Below the pieces are notes generated by a model. It searched no databases. It had not been told where the DNA came from and worked only from the letters and a program-made list of their open reading frames with translations. Positions 5,582-7,902 of a DNA stretch of 7,902 nt are shown here, one piece after another. The translations under genes and the position numbers were made by a program. Position 1 is the stretch's first letter. Each line of letters opens with the position of its first letter. This DNA is from Desulfobacterales bacterium (GTDB taxonomy: Bacteria > Desulfobacterota > Desulfobacteria > Desulfobacterales > UBA11574). The stretch spans positions 1-7,902 of the forward strand of contig JAUVTO010000078.1 in assembly GCA_030601485.1 (NCBI GenBank). The letters run 5' to 3'.

Positions 5582-7902
5582 ATGGATAAAAAATATGGTG
5601 TATATATCTGCACAGGCTGCGGCATCGGGGATGCCCTTGAAATAGAAGAGCTGTGCGAAGTTCCTGAGGAAGAAGGCCTTCCTGTTAAAACTCACCCGTT
5701 TCTTTGTGGCAAGGAAGGGGTTGAACTTATCAAGAAGGACATTGAGGAAAACGGCATAAACACACTGGTTATAGCCGCCTGTTCCCGCCGGGTTAATTTT
5801 GATGTCTTTAAATTTGACGGATGTATTGTGGACAGGGTTAATTTGAGAGAACAGGTGGTCTGGTCTCATCCCAGATCAGAATTTCCGGCGCTTACCGAAG
5901 AACAAAAAGATGATGAAGAGCACTTTGATCGCTTGCAGATGCTGGCTGAAGATTATCTGAAAATGGGAATGGCCAAGGTAGAAAAAGTCGATCTGCCCGA
6001 GCCTTACAAGCTGGAAACCTTCAGTAAAAGAATTCTGGTTATTGGCGGCGGCATCACCGGTATCTCTGCCGCCCTTGATGCGGCCAAAACCGGTTATGAA
6101 GTTACAATCGTTGAAAAAGAATCATCTTTGGGCGGATTCGCAGCTAAAGTTCGTAAACAGTTGCCTATTCAAGATCCTTATGAGAATCTTATTCCACCGG
6201 TCATTGACGCCAAAATCAAAGAACTTGAGGCTTATGACAATATTTCCGTCAAGACAAATACGATTGTTGCCCGTATAGCCGGTGAGCCCGGGGATTTTAC
6301 GGTAACATTAAAGAAACCGGGTGAAAAGATCGAGTTTGACGTTCCGTATCCTCTGCCCGAAGAGATGAAATTTGATGAAAACGGCAAAGAACTGGATGTT
6401 GAAGCACAACATAAACGTTACCTGGAGTACAATGAGGGCAAGCTCGACATATTGCAAATCGATCCGGATGGTGAAAAATTCGGTGCCGTGGTACTTGCTG
6501 CCGGATGGCGGCCGTATAAGCCTGAAGGAGATGAATTTGCCCATTTAGGATATGGCGAACTCCCGGATGTGGTTACCAACCACCAGTTTGAGGAGATGGC
6601 TGCCAAGGGTAAGATAACTACCTCAGACGGCAAAGAAGCCAAATCGGTTGTCTTTATCCAGAGTCCCGGTAGAGGCGAGGATGATGCCGACTTTAAATAT
6701 TGCGGTTCGGTCACGAGCATGGTTGCTCTTAAGCAGGCCAAATACGTGTGCGAAGATTATGAAGACGGTAAAGCCTATATCTTTTATCAGCACATGCGGA
6801 CCCCCGGGCTTTTGGAAAACTTTTATATAAGTCTTCAGGAGACCGAGGGGATCTTTTTGACCAAAGGGGAAGTTATCGGTGTCTCCAAAAACGGTGACGG
6901 CATGATCGTGGAAGCCGATAATACGTTGCTGGGTGAAAAGGTCAAGGTCAAGGCCGATATGGTGGTTTTGGCTACCGGCATGGTCCCGGCAACGGTGGAT
7001 GATCCTGTTGTCAATTTGGCTTACCGTCAGGGACCGGCTTTCCGTGATATTGATCTTTTTGAAGGATATTGTGACTCAAATTTCATCTGCTTTCCTTATG
7101 AAACCCAAAGAACCGGTATTTATGCTGCCGGCGCCATTCGACGCAGCATGACCATGGAAGAGTCGATTGAAGATGCAACAGGAGCTACTCTTAAAGCGAT
7201 TCAGTGTATCGAATCGACAAACAGAGGTGTTTCCGTTCATCCCAGGTCCGGTGACATGACCTTTCCTGATTTTTTCATGCAAAGATGCACCCAGTGCAAG
7301 CGGTGTACAGAGGAATGTCCGTTCGGCGCCCTGGATGACGATGAAACCGGTACGCCCAAGCCGAATACTGCCCGTTGCCGGCGCTGCGGCACCTGCATGG
7401 GAGCCTGCCCCGAACGTATTATCGGCTTTGCCGATTTCAATATCGACAGTGTCGGATCCATGGTCAAAGCCATCGGCGTACCTTCTGAAGATGATTATGA
7501 CGAGCCCCCCTTCAGGATCGTCGGGTTTGTGTGTGAAAACGATGCCTATCCGGCGCTCGACATTGCCGGCTTGAACAGGCTCAGCTATTCGGCCGACGTC
7601 CGGTTTATTCCGATTCGTTGCCTGGGGTCCATGAACGTGATCTGGATTAAGGACGCACTTGCTCAGGGCATGGACGGGGCTTTTCTCCTGGGCTGCAAAC
7701 ATGGCGATGACTACCAGTGTCATTTTGTCAAAGGGAGTGAGCTTGCGGACGTCAGAATGAAGAAAATCGGCGAAGCCCTGGTGAGTCTGGCCCTGGAAGA
7801 AGAACGGGTGGCCCAATTCGAAGTTGCCATTGATGACTATGACAAGCTCCCCAAAATGATAAATGACTTTGTGGAAATGGTTGAAGAACTCGGACCCAAC
7901 CC
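5582..7902 (+). CDS. qmoB: Quinone-interacting membrane-bound oxidoreductase subunit B, HdrA/MvhD-like fusion (3' end outside window)
   Basis: The frame is open from the ATG at 5582 to the window edge (773 full codons), and the last residues (ELGPNP) look like the start of the usual C-terminus, so little is missing. Domains in order: an HdrA-type N-terminal domain with C10, C13, C42 and C67; an FAD Rossmann motif GGGITG at 155-160; the rest of the HdrA-like fold to about 560; two [4Fe-4S] ferredoxin motifs (C569, C572, C575, C579P and C599, C602, C605, C609P); and from about 645 an MvhD-like domain with C651, C680, C705 and C713, which in the family binds a [2Fe-2S] cluster. QmoB joins QmoA and QmoC in electron transfer to APS reductase, and may be the subunit closest to AprBA. 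The HdrA signature kept in QmoA is degenerate here (FIQSPGRGED, then C374, T378, S379). No alternative start is needed. Confidence 0.95.
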   Translation, partial: MDKKYGVYICTGCGIGDALEIEELCEVPEEEGLPVKTHPFLCGKEGVELIKKDIEENGINTLVIAACSRRVNFDVFKFDGCIVDRVNLREQVVWSHPRSEFPALTEEQKDDEEHFDRLQMLAEDYLKMGMAKVEKVDLPEPYKLETFSKRILVIGGGITGISAALDAAKTGYEVTIVEKESSLGGFAAKVRKQLPIQDPYENLIPPVIDAKIKELEAYDNISVKTNTIVARIAGEPGDFTVTLKKPGEKIEFDVPYPLPEEMKFDENGKELDVEAQHKRYLEYNEGKLDILQIDPDGEKFGAVVLAAGWRPYKPEGDEFAHLGYGELPDVVTNHQFEEMAAKGKITTSDGKEAKSVVFIQSPGRGEDDADFKYCGSVTSMVALKQAKYVCEDYEDGKAYIFYQHMRTPGLLENFYISLQETEGIFLTKGEVIGVSKNGDGMIVEADNTLLGEKVKVKADMVVLATGMVPATVDDPVVNLAYRQGPAFRDIDLFEGYCDSNFICFPYETQRTGIYAAGAIRRSMTMEESIEDATGATLKAIQCIESTNRGVSVHPRSGDMTFPDFFMQRCTQCKRCTEECPFGALDDDETGTPKPNTARCRRCGTCMGACPERIIGFADFNIDSVGSMVKAIGVPSEDDYDEPPFRIVGFVCENDAYPALDIAGLNRLSYSADVRFIPIRCLGSMNVIWIKDALAQGMDGAFLLGCKHGDDYQCHFVKGSELADVRMKKIGEALVSLALEEERVAQFEVAIDDYDKLPKMINDFVEMVEELGPN

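Noticed and set aside
7076..7816. Long open frame of 246 codons on the minus strand inside qmoB
   Set aside because: It lies wholly opposite qmoB, which has clear domains and motifs; the minus frame is a codon-usage shadow.

Overview
This window carries the core of dissimilatory sulfate reduction: aprB and aprA (adenylylsulfate reductase), then qmoA and qmoB, the two soluble subunits of the quinone-interacting oxidoreductase that supplies it with electrons. The gene set, the order aprBA-qmoAB and the protein sequences point to a sulfate-reducing bacterium of the Desulfobacterota (former Deltaproteobacteria). I infer a Desulfobacterales-type organism, but the order was not tested against a database. 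All four genes look intact and reductive-type. qmoB runs off the right edge, probably only a few residues before its end.

Layout: 58-786 (minus) is a YkgJ-type cysteine-cluster protein transcribed away from the apr genes. 787-1409 is a 623-nt AT-rich intergenic region with a plausible sigma70-like promoter, a 17-bp palindrome, a GC-rich hairpin and an unassigned Shine-Dalgarno-like site. 1410-1844 is aprB and 1913-3886 is aprA, 68 nt apart. 3918-3951 is a strong intrinsic terminator. 3952-4293 is a non-coding stretch full of small inverted repeats. 4294-5571 is qmoA. 5582-7902 is qmoB, whose ribosome binding site overlaps the qmoA stop codon. qmoC would be expected just outside the window.

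How they work together (family knowledge): ATP sulfurylase, whose gene is not in this window, makes APS. AprA reduces APS to AMP and sulfite on its FAD, and AprB passes electrons to that FAD through two [4Fe-4S] clusters. QmoA and QmoB are HdrA-like flavin/iron-sulfur proteins that, with membrane-bound QmoC, carry electrons from the menaquinone pool toward AprBA.

I do not see a convincing new biological system. The points most worth checking are regulatory: the terminator and 407-nt gap that separate aprBA from qmoAB, the structured aprB leader, the nested and overlapping inverted repeats upstream of qmoA, and the loss of a cysteine motif in QmoB that QmoA keeps.
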